DNA of 64,000 nucleotides, taken from NCBI GenBank assembly GCA_001464545.1, contig LNFC01000014.1, positions 186,001 to 250,000 on the forward strand, written 5' to 3'. The stretch comes from Acidobacteria bacterium Ga0077551. Lineage in GTDB: Bacteria; Pseudomonadota; Alphaproteobacteria; Caulobacterales; Hyphomonadaceae. This document shows positions 41,905 to 50,845 of this stretch, one piece after another. A program made the translations under genes and the position numbers. The notes beneath the pieces were generated by a model. It made no database searches. It worked only from the letters and a program-made list of their open reading frames with translations, and was not told the DNA's origin. The stretch's first letter is position 1, and the number at the start of each line of letters is the position of its first letter.

Positions 41905-42345
41905 TCAGCGCAAGACGCCGCGGGTCGATTGCCAATAGGCATAGGCCGTAAGGGCGAACCCTATGACGAGGATCACGAACGGCATGAACTCCATGCCTTT
42001 CACAGGCGGCGCGGCGATTTCCTGCCAGCGTACATAGTAGCTGGCGGCCGAGGCGATGAACGCGGCGGCGAACAGGGTGACGGCCGTCTTGCTGCGCATC
42101 AGCAGCGCGAGGCTCGCGATCAGTGCACCGAACACGCCGATCGACCAGAGGCCGAACATCCACCAGGGCATGCTGTACCAGTAGGTCTGGATGTCTTGCG
42201 CGAACTGCGCCGTATAGGCGGGGTTGCGCGTCGTCTTCATCAAGAAGTCGAAACAGCCATACCCGTTCCACACCACGGCGAGAATCCCGACCGGCCAGAT
42301 ATGCCAGCCCGCTTTCGCGCCGAGAGGCGCTGCGTCTTCGGTCAT
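41905..42345 (-). CDS. Four-helix membrane protein, tandem paralogue 1
   Basis: 146 residues, four hydrophobic helices. Shares with the gene at 42413 an opening WHIWPVGILAVVWNGYGCFDFL, the middle GLWSIGVFGALIASLALL and a C-terminal R after a charged segment. Function unknown; resembles small sugar-transporter-like DUFs. The two genes lie 67 bp apart on the same strand and look like a tandem duplication that has diverged. Confidence 0.65.
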   Translation of the reverse strand: MTEDAAPLGAKAGWHIWPVGILAVVWNGYGCFDFLMKTTRNPAYTAQFAQDIQTYWYSMPWWMFGLWSIGVFGALIASLALLMRSKTAVTLFAAAFIASAASYYVRWQEIAAPPVKGMEFMPFVILVIGFALTAYAYWQSTRGVLR

Positions 42346-42412
42346 GGCGGTTGTCCTATCCGGAGGCCGCCAGCCTACGCCGGTTCGGCCCCACCTCCAA
42401 TGCCGCCCGGGA

Positions 42413-42886
42413 TCAGCGCAGGAAGCCGCGCTTGGCCTGGTCGAAGGCGTAGTTGAGGATCAGCAGCGAGACGACGATGATGCACACCGCGAAGACGCGC
42501 TCCGACTGGAAGTCGGTCCCCGGCCGGGAATAGGTCAGCGCCATGGTGAAGATCGTCGCGGTGGTCGAGACCGCCAGGAAGCGAAGCGCCAGCAGCTGGC
42601 GCTTGAGCAGCAAGACCGAGCCGATCACGGCCGAGAAAACCGACAGCGCCCAGATGCCGAACACGAAAGGCGGCAGGCTGGCCCAAAGTGCGCGGGCGCC
42701 TTCCGGAAGGCTGTCGATATAGGGCGGAAAGCGGGTCAGGGTCGCGAGGAAATCGAACACGCCGAGCACATTCCACAGCACCGCAGCGGCGCCGATCAGG
42801 AAGAGATGCCAGGGTGCCTTAAGCGCGGGCTTCTGCACCGGCGGGGCAAGGTCCACGGCTTCGGGGAAGACGAGATCTTGTTGCAT
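42413..42886 (-). CDS. Four-helix membrane protein, tandem paralogue 2
   Basis: 157 residues. WHLFLIGAAAVLWNVLGVFDFL and GIWALSVFSAVIGSVLLL align with the neighbour at 41905 without gaps over the first two helices. It has a longer N-terminal tail (MQQDLVFPEAVDLAPPVQK). Divergent from polA with a 143-bp gap. No family named. Confidence 0.65.
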   Translation of the reverse strand: MQQDLVFPEAVDLAPPVQKPALKAPWHLFLIGAAAVLWNVLGVFDFLATLTRFPPYIDSLPEGARALWASLPPFVFGIWALSVFSAVIGSVLLLKRQLLALRFLAVSTTATIFTMALTYSRPGTDFQSERVFAVCIIVVSLLILNYAFDQAKRGFLR

Positions 42887-43029
42887 GCCACATTTCTACC
42901 ACACTTATGAATGGCGCAAAGTAGAATCCGACTCGGCTAACGGCTGTTTAATCCTGTGCCCTCTTTCCGGCTCAGGGTGACGCGCCTGCATGCAGCGGCT
43001 AAACCCTCCCCAGCACAGAGGAATCGCCC

Positions 43030-45822
43030 ATGGCCACGGCCGCCGTCACCGACAAAAGCCATCTCTACCTGATCGATGCGAGCGCCTACATCTTCCGGGC
43101 CTTCCACGCCCTGCCCCCGCTGACTCGCCAGTCTGACGGGCTGCCCATCGGCGCGGTCGCCGGCTTCTGCAACATGCTGTTCAAGATGCTCGAAGAGCTG
43201 AAAGGCGCCGAGCGGCCGACGCATTTTGCCTGCATCTTCGATGCTTCGGGCAAGACGTTCCGGAGCGACTTCTTCCCCGAGTACAAGATGAACCGGTCCG
43301 AGACACCGGAAGAACTGATCCCGCAATTCCCGCTGGTGCGCCGGGCGTCGGTAGCGTTTGCCGCGCATGCCATCGAGCTGACCGGTTTCGAGGCCGACGA
43401 CCTCATCGCAACCTATGCCCGCGAGGCCGAGGCAAAGGGCGCGCGCGTCACCATCGTCTCGTCGGACAAGGACCTGATGCAGCTGATCACCGACAAGGTG
43501 CTGATGCTTGACCCGATGAAGAACAAGCTGATGGGCCGCGAGGACGTGATCGAGAAATTCGGCGTCGGCCCGGAGCTCGTCATCGATGTCCAGTCGCTCG
43601 CGGGCGACAGTGTCGACAACGTGCCCGGGGCCCCCGGCATCGGCATCAAGACGGCAGCGCAACTGCTGACCGAGTTCGGCACGGTCGAAGCGCTGCTGGA
43701 GCGTGCGGGCGAGATCAAGCAGCCGAAACGGCGCGAGACGCTGATCGCGTTTGCCGATCAGGTGCGCGTCTCGAAACGCCTCGTGACGCTGAAGGATGAT
43801 GTGCCCCTGCCCGTCTCGCTAGAAGACCTGGCGGTGCAGGACCCCGATCCGAAAACGCTGATCGACTTCCTGGAAGAAATGGAGTTCCGCACCATCACGC
43901 GCCGGGTACGCGAGCAGATGGAGAAGGATGGCACGATCGAAGTCGCCCCGCCGGAAGCCGCTGCCATCGACCGCGCCGCCTATGTCTGCATCCGCGATCT
44001 GGCGACACTCGAAGCCTGGGTCGCCCGCGCTGTCGCGCAGGGCTGGGTGGCGGTGGATACCGAAACTGACGCACTGGATTCGGTCGGCGGCGGACTGGTC
44101 GGCGTCTCGCTCGCGCTCGCGCCGGGCGAGGCCTGCTACATTCCACTGGCGCATGTGGACCCGGATGTCGCCGCTGGCGGCGGCGACATGTTCGGCGCCG
44201 ATCCGCCGCGCCAGATCAGGATGAAAGAGGCGCTTCAGGTTCTGAAACCGATGCTGGAGGACGCCGCCGTCCTCAAGATCGGCCAGAACATCAAGTATGA
44301 TCTCAGCGTCTTCAAGCGTCACGGAATCCGGGTTGCGCCGATTGACGACACGATGCTGATCTCGTTCTCGCTGAATGCCGGCATCCACAATCACGGCATG
44401 GATGAACTCTCCGAGCGCTATCTCGGCCACAAGCCGATCTCGTTCAAGGATGTCGCGGGCAGCGGCAAGACGCAGAAGACGTTTGCCCAGGTCGCGCTCG
44501 ACAAGGCGACCGAATACGCCGCCGAAGATGCCGACGTGACGCTGCGCCTCTGGCAGGTGCTGAAGCCCCGTCTGCGTCCGGAAGAGGTGACGACCGTCTA
44601 CGAGACGCTGGAACGGCCGCTGGTGCCGGTGCTCGCCGCGATGGAACAGGCAGGCATCAAGGTGGACCGGCAGATGCTGTCGCGCCTCTCCGCTGATTTT
44701 TCGCAGCGGATGGCGGGGCTTGAAGCGCAGGCGCACGAGCAGGCTGGGCGCGCGTTCAATATCGGCTCGCCCAAGCAGCTCGGCGAAATCCTGTTCGACG
44801 AGATGAACATTCCGGGCGGCAAGAAAACCAAGACCGGCGCCTGGCAGACCGACGCGGACGTGCTTGAAGAACTCGCGGAAGCGGGCCATGCCCTGCCCCG
44901 CACGATCGTTGACTGGCGGATGCTGTCGAAGCTGCGCTCGACCTATACCGAAGCCCTCCAGGCCGCGATCAAGCCGGAGACGGGCCGCGTGCACACGAGC
45001 TACATGATGGCAGGCGCGCAGACCGGGCGGCTGTCTTCCACTGACCCGAACCTGCAGAACATCCCGGTACGGACGGAAGAAGGCCGCAAGATCCGCGAAG
45101 CCTTCATCGCCGAGGACGGCAATGTGCTCGTCTCCGCGGACTATTCGCAGATCGAACTGCGCATCCTCGCCCACATGGCCGACATTCCGGCGCTCAAGCA
45201 GGCCTTCAAGGACGGGCTCGACATCCATGCGATGACCGCCAGCGAAATGTTCGGAGTGCCTGTCCAGGGCATGGACCCGATGGTGCGGCGCCAGGCGAAG
45301 GCGATCAATTTCGGCATCATCTACGGCATCTCCGGCTTCGGCCTCGCGCGCCAGCTGGGCATTCCGCAGGGCGAGGCCAGCGAATACATCAAGCAGTATT
45401 TCAAACGCTTCCCCGGCATTCGTCAGTACATGGACGAAACCAAGGACTTCGCCCGCGAGACCGGTTTCGTGCGCACGGCCTTCGGCCGCAAGATCAACCT
45501 GCCGGACATGAAGGCCAAGGGCCCCGCCCGCGCCTTTGCCGAACGCCAGGCGATCAACGCGCCGCTGCAGGGCACCGCCGCCGACATCATCAAGCGCGCC
45601 ATGATCCGCATGCCGGAGGCGCTCGCGGGCGCCGGCCTCAAGGCACGGATGTTGCTTCAGGTGCATGATGAACTCGTGTTCGAATGCCCCGAGAAGGAAG
45701 CCGAGAAATTGATCAAGGTCGCGCAGGATACGATGTCGAACGCAGACGGCCCGGCCATCAAGCTGTCGGTACCGCTCGTCGTCGAGGCGAAAGCCGCGAA
45801 GACCTGGGCGGCGGCGCACTGA
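43030..45822 (+). CDS. polA: DNA polymerase I
   Basis: 930 residues. N-terminal 5'-nuclease (residues ~1-290) with LYLIDASAYIFRAFHALPPL and DSVDNVPGAPGIGIKTA. The 3'-5' exonuclease keeps its acidic residues (VDTETD near 344; YAAEDADVTLRL). Polymerase motif A SADYSQIELR (~703), motif B RRQAKAINFGIIYG (~754) with Phe at the sugar-selectivity site, and motif C QVHDELVFE (~877). Roles: Okazaki fragment maturation and repair. The ExoD gene follows 1 bp after the stop. Confidence 0.98.
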   Translation: MATAAVTDKSHLYLIDASAYIFRAFHALPPLTRQSDGLPIGAVAGFCNMLFKMLEELKGAERPTHFACIFDASGKTFRSDFFPEYKMNRSETPEELIPQFPLVRRASVAFAAHAIELTGFEADDLIATYAREAEAKGARVTIVSSDKDLMQLITDKVLMLDPMKNKLMGREDVIEKFGVGPELVIDVQSLAGDSVDNVPGAPGIGIKTAAQLLTEFGTVEALLERAGEIKQPKRRETLIAFADQVRVSKRLVTLKDDVPLPVSLEDLAVQDPDPKTLIDFLEEMEFRTITRRVREQMEKDGTIEVAPPEAAAIDRAAYVCIRDLATLEAWVARAVAQGWVAVDTETDALDSVGGGLVGVSLALAPGEACYIPLAHVDPDVAAGGGDMFGADPPRQIRMKEALQVLKPMLEDAAVLKIGQNIKYDLSVFKRHGIRVAPIDDTMLISFSLNAGIHNHGMDELSERYLGHKPISFKDVAGSGKTQKTFAQVALDKATEYAAEDADVTLRLWQVLKPRLRPEEVTTVYETLERPLVPVLAAMEQAGIKVDRQMLSRLSADFSQRMAGLEAQAHEQAGRAFNIGSPKQLGEILFDEMNIPGGKKTKTGAWQTDADVLEELAEAGHALPRTIVDWRMLSKLRSTYTEALQAAIKPETGRVHTSYMMAGAQTGRLSSTDPNLQNIPVRTEEGRKIREAFIAEDGNVLVSADYSQIELRILAHMADIPALKQAFKDGLDIHAMTASEMFGVPVQGMDPMVRRQAKAINFGIIYGISGFGLARQLGIPQGEASEYIKQYFKRFPGIRQYMDETKDFARETGFVRTAFGRKINLPDMKAKGPARAFAERQAINAPLQGTAADIIKRAMIRMPEALAGAGLKARMLLQVHDELVFECPEKEAEKLIKVAQDTMSNADGPAIKLSVPLVVEAKAAKTWAAAH

Positions 45823-45823
45823 G

Positions 45824-46489
45824 ATGTCAGATACATCCCCCCCCGTGAACATCGAAGCGGCGCCGCAGGGCGGTTTCATAGATGCCATCGTCGAGATCGC
45901 GGGCGCCAGGAGCGATGCGCCGCAGACGCTCGGCCATGTCGTTGATGCGCTGGATGACCGCGCATTCGGCCTGCTGATCCTGATCCTCGCCATTCCCTGC
46001 CTCGTGCCGGGCCTGCCGGGCGCGCAGCTGATCGCCATCCCGATCTTCCTGCTGGGCCTGCAGATCGTGTTTGGCCGCAACGAGCCCTGGCTGCCGGGCT
46101 GGGCGATGCGCGCCAAGCTGAAGCCGGAATGGCTGACAGCGATTGCCGACTTTGCCTCCAAACGCCTGCGATGGACCGAGCGGCTGTCGCGCCCGCGCTG
46201 GCGGTTCATTGCGCATGGGGCGGGCGAGAAAATCCTCGGCCTGATCATTGCGCTGGCGGCCGTCACGATCATGCTGCCGATCACCAACACCATCCCCTCG
46301 CTGGCGATCACGGTGGCCGCGGTCGGCCTGTTGCAGCGCGACGGGATGTTCATGCTGGGCGGGGCGACGCTGGCGCTGGGCTGGATCACGGCGCTGGGCA
46401 TCCTGATCTTCGGCCTGATCACCGGAGCCGGCTTTGCGGCCAGTTTTGTGGCAGACCATGCCCCCTGGGTGGCGGAGTGGTTCAAGTAG
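45824..46489 (+). CDS. ExoD-family membrane protein
   Basis: 221 residues. PF06055 pattern: LGHVVDALDDRAFGLLILILAIPCLVPGLPG with a Pro-rich membrane turn, and late helices LITITLPITNTIPSLAITV-type. Five or six hydrophobic segments. ExoD is linked to exopolysaccharide export in rhizobia; the mechanism is unknown. Translated directly after polA, so probably co-transcribed. Confidence 0.85.
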   Translation: MSDTSPPVNIEAAPQGGFIDAIVEIAGARSDAPQTLGHVVDALDDRAFGLLILILAIPCLVPGLPGAQLIAIPIFLLGLQIVFGRNEPWLPGWAMRAKLKPEWLTAIADFASKRLRWTERLSRPRWRFIAHGAGEKILGLIIALAAVTIMLPITNTIPSLAITVAAVGLLQRDGMFMLGGATLALGWITALGILIFGLITGAGFAASFVADHAPWVAEWFK

Positions 46490-46582
46490 CCTGAACTGCG
46501 CAGGCGCCGTCTTCCGCCTGTCCCGATTGTAATCTATCCTGCCCGTGGGCTCGGGGGAGCGCATCAGGGTGGGCCAGATTGC

Positions 46583-47857
46583 ATGAAACGCATCATCATC
46601 TGCATGGATGGCACCTGGCAGACGCTGAACCAGGCCAAGCACACCAACATCGCGATCATCGCCCGCTCGGTGGCGCACAAGGAAACGCTGCCGGATGGCA
46701 CGCACATCCACCAGAACGTCATCTACAGCCAGGGCGTCGGCTCGACTGTCGGGGCGCTGGAGGAGGCGGGATTCTTCGGCAGCATGATTTACCGGACGAC
46801 GCGCCTGTTCGGCGGCGCTTTCGGGGAAGGCCTCGAGGACATCATCGTCGAGACCTATCTGCGGCTCGCCTTCGTCTATGAGGAAGGCGACGAGATCTAC
46901 ATTTTCGGGTTCAGCCGGGGCGCCTTTGCGGCGCGCCGCCTGGCCGGGTTCATCAGCGTGGCGGGCATCGTCAGCCGTCGCCATGCCGAACGGGCGCGCG
47001 AGGGTTTCCGCCTCTATTACCGCGCGCCGCGCGATGAGGCGCCGCAAGCCGAGAAGGACCTGCACGCCGATCAGGCCCGCGCCTTCCGTATCCGCTATGG
47101 CAAGGGCACCCGCGACGAGACCGGCGCCCGCCGCGCCATCGACCGGGCGCCGCCGATCACCTATGTCGGCGTGTTCGACACGGTCGCGCAGCGCGGTGCG
47201 GGCGAGGTGCTGAAGTCCTACTTCTCGACCAAGAACAAGGACCGCTACCGCCTCAAGAACCGGCGGCTTGCCAGCAATGTGCGCGCCGCCCGGCATGCCG
47301 TGGCGATCGACGAATGCCGGGCCGGGTTTCCGGCGACACTGTGGGACGGGCTGGACGAGGAGAACACCCGCGTTGGCCGGAGCGTGTACCTGCAGCGCTG
47401 GTTCGTGGGCTATCATGGGGACATCGGCGGCGGCGGGCGGGAGGAGTTGTCCGCCTGGGCGCTGAAATGGATCACCGACGGGGCGGCGGCCGAGGGGCTG
47501 CGGTTCTATGGAACGGATGGCGGCGATACCTCTCCCCTCGTCGAGGCGATCGGCAAGGCGGCGTATGATGCACGGCCCGACCGGCCTTCGTTTGCGCGGT
47601 CGCTCAACATGATGAACTGGCCGATCCGCCCAAGGCAGGTCTGGCCGAAGACGCGCGGCAAGGACAAGAAGAAACCCAGCGTCAGCGATCTGGAAGTGCT
47701 GTTCGACGAGGCCGTGCTGGAGCGCGCGGCCAAGCGGGAGCTGAAGTACCGTCCAGGCGCGCTGCGGCCTTTCCGGAAGGCGTTCACCGAGCGGGCGGGC
47801 GCGCTGAAGGCACCGGTCGCGATCGAGCCGCCGGCTGATGGGCCGCCGCCGGCGTGA
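46583..47857 (+). CDS. DUF2235 alpha/beta-hydrolase (Tle1-like phospholipase fold)
   Basis: 424 residues. DUF2235 marks: MKRIIICMDGTWQTLN at the N-terminus and the nucleophile motif GFSRGAFAAR (GxSxG, Ser ~114). Catalytic Asp and His candidates lie in VGVFDTVAQ and GYHGDIGGG. In type VI secretion some relatives are phospholipase effectors (Tle1); here no T6SS gene is near, so a housekeeping or stand-alone role is likely. Single gene. Confidence 0.85.
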   Translation: MKRIIICMDGTWQTLNQAKHTNIAIIARSVAHKETLPDGTHIHQNVIYSQGVGSTVGALEEAGFFGSMIYRTTRLFGGAFGEGLEDIIVETYLRLAFVYEEGDEIYIFGFSRGAFAARRLAGFISVAGIVSRRHAERAREGFRLYYRAPRDEAPQAEKDLHADQARAFRIRYGKGTRDETGARRAIDRAPPITYVGVFDTVAQRGAGEVLKSYFSTKNKDRYRLKNRRLASNVRAARHAVAIDECRAGFPATLWDGLDEENTRVGRSVYLQRWFVGYHGDIGGGGREELSAWALKWITDGAAAEGLRFYGTDGGDTSPLVEAIGKAAYDARPDRPSFARSLNMMNWPIRPRQVWPKTRGKDKKKPSVSDLEVLFDEAVLERAAKRELKYRPGALRPFRKAFTERAGALKAPVAIEPPADGPPPA

Positions 47858-48109
47858 TCTCCGGCCGGGCCAAGCTGGTGCTGGCCGTTTGGGGATCGAG
47901 GTTGGGAAAATGCCTGTGTGATCATCCAAGGAGTATAACTCCGTGGGCGGAGGTGTGGCGGAAGGTTCGGGGAAGTATTTTACAGGCGCTTGACCGGGAT
48001 TGGATTTATCTTCCGGGTGGGCTGATTTTTATAGGCGCAAGGGGCGGCGCTGCCCGGCTTCGGATGGCTTCAACCGGGTTCACGGTGATGCATTCCGTGC
48101 ATTCCGGAT

Positions 48110-48172
48110 GTCGATTTTTTCTCATTCTTTCTCATTCTTTCTCGCTTTTTCTCATTTCTTCTCACTCAGCCT
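48110..48172. repeat. TTTCTCATTC-type pyrimidine tract in a 656-bp intergenic region
   Basis: The region 47858-48513 has no gene I can support. Within it T6, then TCTCATTCTT units repeat two to three times with variants (CTCGCTTTTT, CTCATTTCTT). A shorter relative (CATTCTTTCTCAT after T7) lies at about 8945. Purpose unknown. Confidence 0.5.
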
Positions 48173-48189
48173 CGCCTGTTTGCCCTGGG

Positions 48190-48219
48190 TCCCGGTCTTC
48201 GCCTTTGGCGAAACCGGGA
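48190..48219. repeat. REP-like palindrome
   Basis: TCCCGGT-c-TTCGCC-TTT-GGCGAA-ACCGGGA: 13 bp of stem with one bulged C and a 3-nt loop, flanked by GGG and TGACGA. The GTCATCCCGG...CCGGGACCC style is common to dispersed palindromes in alphaproteobacteria. No T-run. Confidence 0.55.
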
Positions 48220-48513
48220 TGACGACACAGGGACGTTTCGGGGTGTGGAGGAGCGGCAGATGAGCTCTTTGACCGGCTGCGCTGGCCGAGGGTGATGACA
48301 TGACGCCCGCCCCCGCCCTTCACACTTGCGGCGGAATTCGCCGCAATGAATCGCCAGAGTGCCGCAATCCGGGCAACGGGGCGCCGCACTCCGTTGATTT
48401 TGTTGAAGCTCCACCAATGGAGGGCTTTTGAAATGGACCGAGCTGTGATTGAACCTTTTGCCAAGCGGACCGAAGCCTCATCTGGCTTGCGGCTGGCCGA
48501 GAAGGACAAGGCA

Positions 48514-49206
48514 ATGACGACACTCGCACTGGTGGACGATGACGAAAACATCGTGGCCTCCCTCAAGATGTTCTTCGAGGCGGAAGGCTACCAGGTGCGC
48601 ACCTATCATGACGGCGAGTCCGCCCTGCCCGCACTGACCGAGAGCCCGCCGGACATCGCCATCCTCGACGTGAAGATGCCGAAGATGGACGGGATGGAGC
48701 TGCTGCGGCGCCTGCGCCAGACGTCCGAGCTGCCGGTGATCTTCCTAACCTCGAAGGATGAAGAGATCGACGAGGTGATCGGCTTCAACATCGGCGCCGA
48801 CGATTTCGTGCGCAAACCCTGTTCCAACCGGCTGCTGGCCGAGCGCGTGAAGGCGGTTCTGCGCCGGGCGCGCGGCGGCGTGGCCGGACCTGAGGAAGGC
48901 GACTCCAAGCCGATCGTGCGCGGCAAGCTGGTGCTGGACCCCAACCGCCATGCCTGCACCTGGGACGGCAAGACCGTGCGCCTGACGGTGACCGAGTTCC
49001 TGATCCTGCAGGCGCTGGCCTCGCGCCCCGGCTATGTGAAGAGCCGCGACCAGCTGATGGACGCCGCCTATGACGACCAGATCTACGTGGATGATCGCAC
49101 CATCGACAGCCACATCAAGCGGCTGCGCAAGAAATTCCGCGAAGTGACGGACGAGTTCGATGCAATCGAAACGCTCTACGGCGTCGGCTATCGCTATACC
49201 GAGTAA
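48514..49206 (+). CDS. chvI: ChvI-type response regulator
   Basis: 230 residues from the ATG at 48514 (AAGGA at 48502-48506; an ATG at 48433 is in frame but seems too long). Receiver: [27 protein letters not shown], Asp52 in [11 protein letters not shown] in [10 protein letters not shown]. Winged helix ends [17 protein letters not shown]...YGVGYRYTE. This is the acid/envelope-stress regulator paired with ChvG. In most alphaproteobacteria chvG follows directly; here three genes intervene. Confidence 0.9.
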   Translation: MTTLALVDDDENIVASLKMFFEAEGYQVRTYHDGESALPALTESPPDIAILDVKMPKMDGMELLRRLRQTSELPVIFLTSKDEEIDEVIGFNIGADDFVRKPCSNRLLAERVKAVLRRARGGVAGPEEGDSKPIVRGKLVLDPNRHACTWDGKTVRLTVTEFLILQALASRPGYVKSRDQLMDAAYDDQIYVDDRTIDSHIKRLRKKFREVTDEFDAIETLYGVGYRYTE

Positions 49207-49774
49207 GCACCCGGCAGAGATCTATATCGGCGGGGCGGGTGACGAGAGTTCCCGCCTCGTCTTATCGTATGCGGAGGCGCGCCGGGACGCGGTGCGCGGC
49301 AAGCGGCAAGTGCACTACCTGCCCCACTGGAAAATCACGGCGGCGCGCCAGCTGGCGGCCGAGCTGACCGGCGCCGGGCATCCGCTGGCCTTGATCGGGC
49401 ACAGCTGGGGCGCCGATACGGTGCTGCGCGCGGCGGGCGCCTCGGACGCGGAAGTGTTCATCGTCGGCGCGGACCCGGTAGCGAAGCCGGTGAGCCGGAT
49501 CACGGCGCGGGACGGACGGCCGGCTTCGGCGGCGCTAGTGCTGCATGTGGACGCCGAGCCGCCGGCCTATGACCGGTCAGACTATGTGAAGGCCGCCGGC
49601 TACCTGACCGGCGGCGGCGTGCCGCGCGCGTTCAGGTTTGCCGATACGCGGATTGCGGCGGTGCTCAACCACTGGAACTTCCGGGGGATGATGCAGACGA
49701 AGGGCAGCGACGGGCTATCAGCCGAAGACTTGCTGGCAGGGTTTCCGGACCGGCTCAGCCGAACAGCTGGCTGA
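49160..49774 (+). CDS. Alpha/beta-hydrolase-fold protein
   Basis: 204 residues if the ATG at 49160 is used (47-bp overlap with chvI); the homologous part seems to begin near [16 protein letters not shown] at 49217, so the start is uncertain. Nucleophile elbow GHSWGAD (Ser near residue 92), late His in LNHWNF. Small lipase/thioesterase-like protein; substrate unknown. Its 3' end overlaps the convergent DUF3995 gene by 20 bp. Confidence 0.6.
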   Translation: MQSKRSTASAIAIPSKHPAEIYIGGAGDESSRLVLSYAEARRDAVRGKRQVHYLPHWKITAARQLAAELTGAGHPLALIGHSWGADTVLRAAGASDAEVFIVGADPVAKPVSRITARDGRPASAALVLHVDAEPPAYDRSDYVKAAGYLTGGGVPRAFRFADTRIAAVLNHWNFRGMMQTKGSDGLSAEDLLAGFPDRLSRTAG

Positions 49775-50264
49775 GGCGCGCGCTCCAGTTCGGCAGGGCG
49801 AGCGTAAGGAACAGGAAGCCGAGGCCGGCGAGCACGCAGAGCGGCGAATAGATGCGGCGGTTGAGCGAGAGGTAGGGCTCTTCCGGCGCGGCGCGCTCGA
49901 AAGCCGGGAGGACGCCGACGATGCCGCGCCCGAGAAAGACGAACGCCAGCAGGAGGCCGACGGGGGCGAGGAAAGGCTTAGACTGCGGCACCGCCTCACT
50001 GTAGCCGCCGAGCAGGAACGCGGCCAAGGCTGCCGCGAAGAGCAGCACGGCGAGATATACAAAGGCCGCGCGCGAGGGCAAGCGCGTGATGCCGCGCCGG
50101 CCGATCAGAGAGCGGGCAAGTGACTGTTCATTGGCAAACGGAAAGGTGACCCCGGCGGCCCAGAGCAGGTAAAGCAGGCCGGCGGCCACGAGGACCAGGG
50201 CGAGACAATTGCCGACCAGTTCAGCCAATTCCGTACACTCCAGCCCATTCCCTGCGTATGACAC
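49755..50264 (-). CDS. DUF3995 membrane protein
   Basis: 169 residues with GTG start at 50264. Four hydrophobic helices; LVAAGLLYLLWAAGVTFPF at the start resembles DUF3995. The start is uncertain. It runs against the direction of chvI-chvG, so it interrupts that locus. Confidence 0.6.
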   Translation of the reverse strand: MSYAGNGLECTELAELVGNCLALVLVAAGLLYLLWAAGVTFPFANEQSLARSLIGRRGITRLPSRAAFVYLAVLLFAAALAAFLLGGYSEAVPQSKPFLAPVGLLLAFVFLGRGIVGVLPAFERAAPEEPYLSLNRRIYSPLCVLAGLGFLFLTLALPNWSARLSQLFG

Positions 50265-50354
50265 TACATGCAGGGCAAGCTTGCCGCCAGAGCCGCGATT
50301 GAATAGCCAAGGGCCTGATCCTTACATAACAAACAGACAAGATGGAGTTCCCCC

Positions 50355-50819
50355 ATGTCCGACCTTGAAAACACGCTGCTGCTGGAGACCTCCAAGGGCA
50401 CCGTCAAAATCGCGCTGCGGCCGGACCTCGCGCCGGGCCATGTGAACCGGATCAAGGAACTCGCCCGTGAGGGGTTTTATGACGGCATCATCTTCCACCG
50501 CGTGATTGCCGGCTTCATGGCGCAGACCGGCTGCCCAAAAGGCACCGGCACCGGCAATTCCAAGAAGCCGGACCTGAAGGCCGAGTTCAACAAGGAGCCG
50601 CACGTGCGCGGCACCTGCTCGATGGCGCGCACTTCGGCGCCGAACTCTGCCAACAGCCAGTTCTTCATCTGCTTCGGCGACGCCTCCTTCCTCAACGGGC
50701 AATACACTGTGTGGGGCCAGGTGACCGAGGGCATGGACGCCATCGACGCGCTGGCCAAGGGCGAGCCGCCGCGCAGCCCGGACCGCATCGTCTCGATGCG
50801 TGTCGCCGCCGACGCCTGA
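50355..50819 (+). CDS. Cyclophilin-type peptidyl-prolyl isomerase
   Basis: 154 residues, PpiB-like. Catalytic Arg in GIIFHRVIAGFMAQTGCP, with GTCSMARTSAPNSANSQFFICF and LNGQYTVWGQV. No signal peptide, so cytosolic. Catalyses proline cis-trans isomerisation. 26 bp before chvG, same strand. Confidence 0.94.
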   Translation: MSDLENTLLLETSKGTVKIALRPDLAPGHVNRIKELAREGFYDGIIFHRVIAGFMAQTGCPKGTGTGNSKKPDLKAEFNKEPHVRGTCSMARTSAPNSANSQFFICFGDASFLNGQYTVWGQVTEGMDAIDALAKGEPPRSPDRIVSMRVAADA

Positions 50820-50845
50820 AGACGGCGGAGCGGGCGGGAGGGGAC

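Noticed and set aside
43819..46485. 888-codon open frame on the minus strand opposite polA and exoD
   Set aside because: It is antisense to polA and exoD, whose motifs and codon use are unambiguous. Long antisense frames are expected at this GC content.
45827..47929. 700-codon minus-strand frame opposite the ExoD and DUF2235 genes
   Set aside because: Low-complexity Arg/Pro/His composition typical of shadow translation; sense-strand genes are convincing.
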